Positions 6,732-9,389 of a DNA stretch of 9,389 bases are shown in pieces. Below the pieces are notes generated by a model. That model saw only the letters and a program-made list of their open reading frames with translations. It had not been told where the DNA came from and made no database searches. The DNA is from JBEVNX01 sp040507895. GTDB lineage: Bacteria; Desulfobacterota; Binatia; JACPRU01. Numbering within the stretch: the stretch's first letter is position 1; every line of letters starts with the position of its first letter. The stretch spans positions 1 to 9,389 of the forward strand of contig JBEVNX010000178.1 of assembly GCA_040507895.1 (NCBI GenBank), read 5' to 3'. The translations under genes and the position numbers were made by a program.

Positions 6732-9346
6732 CACGCCTTCCCGTCCCGCTTGGCGCGTTCGACGAGCGCCGCGAGCGCCGTCATGGCCTCGATCGGGGTC
6801 AGCGTGAGGGGATCGATCGCGCGCAGCTCCTCCAGGAGGGCGCTCGACGATGCCGTCGGCGCCGCGAAGAGCCCGAGCTGCCCCGACCGAGCCCCCCGTG
6901 CGACGAGCCGCGGCTCCCCCGCCTCGTCCCGCTCGCCGCATTCGAGATTGCGCAGAATCTCCCGCGCGCGCATCACCACGCCCTCGGGCACGCCCGCGAG
7001 GCGCGCGACGTGAATGCCGTAACTCTGACTCGCCGGACCCGACACGATACGGCGCAGGAAGACGACGTCCCCCTGCCACTCCTTGACCGCCACGCAACAG
7101 TTCACCACGCGCTCCGCCGTTTCGGCGAGCTCGGTGAGCTCGTGGAAATGCGTGGCGAACAAGGTCTTCGGGCGCGCCGCGGAAACGTGCAGATGTTCCG
7201 CCACCGCCCAGGCGATCGAGATGCCGTCGAACGTCGACGTACCGCGGCCGATCTCGTCGAGCACGACCAGCGAACGCGGGGTCAGGTGAGCGAGGATGTG
7301 CGCGGTCTCCTTCATCTCGACCATGAACGTCGAATCGCCGGCCGCGAGATTGTCGGCCGCCCCGACGCGCGTGAAGATGCGATCGACGACGCCGATCGTC
7401 GCGCGTGAGGCGGGCACGAACCCGCCCATCTGCGCCATCAGCACGATCAGCGCGTTCTGGCGGAGGTATGTCGATTTCCCGGCCATGTTCGGGCCGGTGA
7501 GGATCACGATCTGCGCGCGCTCCGGATCGAGCTCCGTGTCGTTCGGCACGAAGCGCCCGGGCGGCAGCGTGCGCTCGACCACCGGGTGGCGCCCTTCGCG
7601 CACGTCGAGCGCGCCCGAGTGGTCGAGCATGGGCCGTACGTAGCGGCCGTCGACGGCGATTTCCGCCAGCGAGCGTAAGGCGTCGAGCTGGGCGAACGCG
7701 CCCGCCGTCGAGCCGATCGCGGGGAGATGGCGAGACACCTCCTCGACAAGCCCGCCGAACAGCTCGGCCTCGAGCGCGCACAGCCGCTCCTCGGCGCCGA
7801 GGACCTTGGCCTCGTGCTCCTTGAGCTCCGGAGTGACGAAGCGCTCGCCGCCGGCGATCGTCTGCTTGCGCTGATAGTCGGTCGGCACGAGCCTGAGGTT
7901 CGAGTTGGTGACCTCGATGTGGTAGCCGAAGACCTTGTTGTAACGCACCTTGAGCGAAGCGATCCCGGTGCGCGCTCGCTCGCGTGCCTCGAGCGCCGAG
8001 ATCCAGCTCTTGCCGTCGTGGCGGAGCGCGCGGAGCTGATCGACCTCTGCCGAGTAGCCGGCACGGATGAGGTCGCCCTGCCGGGACGAGAGCGGCGGCA
8101 CGTCCACGAGCGCCGCCGCGATCCGGTCCCGCAGCTCGGGCAACGCATGCAGTTGGTCGTGGACCGAGCGCAGCAGCGACGATCGCACGGCGGAGAGGCG
8201 GGTCCGCGCGGCGTCGGTGCGCGCCAGCGCTTGGCGCAGGCGCACGAGATCCCGTGGCGAAGCAGTGCCCGCCCCCACCCGCGCGGCCAGCCGTTCGAGA
8301 TCGCCGAGGCCGTCGAGGGTGGTGGCGAGGTCGTCGCGCAGCGGCGCGTCCTCGGCGAGCTCCTCCACCGCGTCGAGCCGCTCGCCGATGCGCGCGAGGT
8401 CGAGCAGCGGGTAGAGCAGCCAGCGGCGCAGAGCGCGCGCCCCCATCGGCGTGCGCGTCCGATCGAGCACGGCGAGCAGCGAGCCCGCACGCTCGCCGCG
8501 AACGGTCTCGATCAGCTCGAGGTTGCGCCGGCTCGTCTCGTCGAGGACCAAGAACTCCCGGGTCTCGTAGTGCTCCGGAGCTCGCAAGTGCTCGATGCCG
8601 ACGAGTTGCTCCTCGAGATAGCCGAGAAGCGCGCCGAGCGCCGCCGCAGCGAGCGGCCGGCCGCGCCAGGGGGCGACGGAGTCGGCGCCGTGACGAGCTT
8701 CCATCCATACGAAGAATCGCTCGCGGGAGAACGTGCTGGCGGGAAGCTCGCTCGTGCGCAGCGCTCCGCCGGCGCCACCGAGCGGCGGCGCAGCGGTCGA
8801 CCCGGCGGCGACGATCATCTCGCGCGGAGCCAGGCGCCGGAGCTCTTCCGCCAGCGCCTCGCTGGAATCGATCTCGGCCGCGCGGAGCTCGCCCGTGGAG
8901 AGGTCGACGAGGGCGAGAGCCGCGCGTGTGCCTTCGATCCGCACCGCGGCCAAATAGCTCGGCGCCCGCGGATCGAGGCTCTCCTCGTCGAGAATCGTCC
9001 CCGGCGAGATCACGCGCACGACCCTGCGCTCCACGATCCCCTTGGCGAGCGCCGGATCTTCGACCTGCTCGCAGATCGCCACCTTGTGGCCGTGCTCGAG
9101 GAGCTTCTGGACGTACGGCTTGACCGAATGGTGCGGCACGCCGCACAAGGGGATCGCCGTGTCGTCGGACTTGTTGCGGGAGGTGAGCGTGAGATCGAGG
9201 ATACGGCTCGCGCGCTCGGCGTCCTCGAAGAACATCTCGTAGAAGTCGCCGAGCCGGAACATCAAGATGGCGTCGCGATGACGCTCCTTGAGGCGCAGGT
9301 ACTGCGCCAGCATCGGAGTCACCTTCACGCCTGCACCCGCCGCCAC
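6731..9346 (-). CDS. mutS: DNA mismatch repair protein MutS
   Basis: Recognises base mismatches and small loops after replication and recruits MutL in an ATP-dependent way. It has 871 residues (E. coli MutS is 853). The mismatch-recognition domain (about 8-120) has the intercalating Phe-Tyr-Glu at 35-37 in GDFYEMFF and CGVPHH at 68-73. The connector and the core/clamp domains follow. The ABC ATPase has Walker A GPNMAGKST at 618-626, the signature GDST at 670-673, Walker B Asp697-Glu698 in LDEIGRGTS, and His733 in FATHFHE. QLGLF at 823-827 fits a beta-clamp-binding motif, and the last about 30 residues match the C-terminal helical oligomerisation tail. The start is GTG at 9346, 11 bases after an upstream stop, with a purine run (GAGAGAG) just before it; the next in-frame ATG (9313) is already inside the conserved TPMLAQYL segment. 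It is a full-length MutS1, not a MutS2 or a partial paralogue. Confidence 0.98.
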   Translation of the reverse strand: MAAGAGVKVTPMLAQYLRLKERHRDAILMFRLGDFYEMFFEDAERASRILDLTLTSRNKSDDTAIPLCGVPHHSVKPYVQKLLEHGHKVAICEQVEDPALAKGIVERRVVRVISPGTILDEESLDPRAPSYLAAVRIEGTRAALALVDLSTGELRAAEIDSSEALAEELRRLAPREMIVAAGSTAAPPLGGAGGALRTSELPASTFSRERFFVWMEARHGADSVAPWRGRPLAAAALGALLGYLEEQLVGIEHLRAPEHYETREFLVLDETSRRNLELIETVRGERAGSLLAVLDRTRTPMGARALRRWLLYPLLDLARIGERLDAVEELAEDAPLRDDLATTLDGLGDLERLAARVGAGTASPRDLVRLRQALARTDAARTRLSAVRSSLLRSVHDQLHALPELRDRIAAALVDVPPLSSRQGDLIRAGYSAEVDQLRALRHDGKSWISALEARERARTGIASLKVRYNKVFGYHIEVTNSNLRLVPTDYQRKQTIAGGERFVTPELKEHEAKVLGAEERLCALEAELFGGLVEEVSRHLPAIGSTAGAFAQLDALRSLAEIAVDGRYVRPMLDHSGALDVREGRHPVVERTLPPGRFVPNDTELDPERAQIVILTGPNMAGKSTYLRQNALIVLMAQMGGFVPASRATIGVVDRIFTRVGAADNLAAGDSTFMVEMKETAHILAHLTPRSLVVLDEIGRGTSTFDGISIAWAVAEHLHVSAARPKTLFATHFHELTELAETAERVVNCCVAVKEWQGDVVFLRRIVSGPASQSYGIHVARLAGVPEGVVMRAREILRNLECGERDEAGEPRLVARGARSGQLGLFAAPTASSSALLEELRAIDPLTLTPIEAMTALAALVERAKRDGKA
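6736..6742 (-). promoter_or_regulatory. Shine-Dalgarno of the amidase gene, inside the mutS 3' end
   Basis: GGGAAGG on the minus strand lies 4 bases before the ATG at 6731, within the last codons of mutS. It supports the ATG at 6731 and, with the TGATG junction, coupled initiation. Confidence 0.6.
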
Positions 9347-9357
9347 CGCTCTCTCGC

Positions 9358-9389
9358 TCAGATCTTCTTCCGCTTGCGGCCGATGTAGT
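9358..9389 (-). CDS. Possible 3' end of an unidentified upstream gene
   Basis: Reading leftward from the window edge, one frame gives Tyr-Ile-Gly-Arg-Lys-Arg-Lys-Lys-Ile and then TGA at 9360-9358, 11 bases before the mutS GTG. The lysine/arginine-rich tail and the tight spacing fit the C-terminus of a co-transcribed gene. Nine codons are too few to identify it, and the frame could be open by chance. Confidence 0.35.
   Translation of the reverse strand, partial: YIGRKRKKI

Noticed and set aside
5412..9146. A 1,244-codon open frame on the minus strand spanning most of mutS and the amidase
   Set aside because: Only its last 439 codons, from the ATG at 6731, are real (amidase). The upstream part is an Arg/Ala/Gly-rich alternative frame of mutS, kept open by high GC.
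7727..9388. A plus-strand frame of 553 codons antisense to mutS
   Set aside because: Low-complexity composition (Arg, Ala, Glu, Leu), no recognisable domain, and it mirrors a fully conserved mutS. Typical GC-rich shadow frame.

Overview
This window is a compact, GC-rich (roughly two-thirds G+C by eye) bacterial chromosomal segment. Every supportable gene is on the minus strand, so transcription runs from the right edge to the left edge. In that order the genes are: the last codons of an unidentified upstream gene, mutS (mismatch repair), a periplasmic N-acetylmuramoyl-L-alanine amidase of the AmiC type, glnD (PII uridylyltransferase / uridylyl-removing enzyme), xerD (chromosome-dimer resolvase), a small M50 site-2-type membrane protease, and trpS (tryptophanyl-tRNA synthetase), which runs off the left edge within a few codons of its expected end.

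The layout suggests one long operon. mutS/amidase and protease/trpS each share one base in a TGATG stop-start overlap. xerD starts 5 bases after glnD, and glnD's stop codon lies inside xerD's Shine-Dalgarno sequence. xerD and the protease are about 34 bases apart. The widest gap is only 55 bases, between the amidase and glnD. It holds a perfect 16-base palindrome, and glnD lacks an obvious ribosome-binding site. No stretch above 300 bases is free of genes. I see no RNA genes, CRISPR arrays, insertion sequences, attachment sites or T-rich terminators.

The organism is most likely a GC-rich member of the broad deltaproteobacterial assemblage (Desulfuromonadota, Myxococcota, Binatota and relatives). 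This rests on remembered gene order (mutS, amidase, glnD, xerD, and an M50 protease next to trpS) and on full-length GlnD with an AMIN-type amidase. It is an inference, not proof.

The genes do not form one pathway. They combine replication and division upkeep (MutS, XerD, amidase), nitrogen-status signalling (GlnD), membrane proteolysis (M50) and translation (TrpS). I found no undescribed defence, mobile or biosynthetic system. The most notable molecular point is that TrpS carries an exact C-x22-C-x6-C-x2-C motif, the [4Fe-4S] ligand pattern described for Thermotoga maritima TrpRS. The synthetase is therefore probably an iron-sulfur enzyme.
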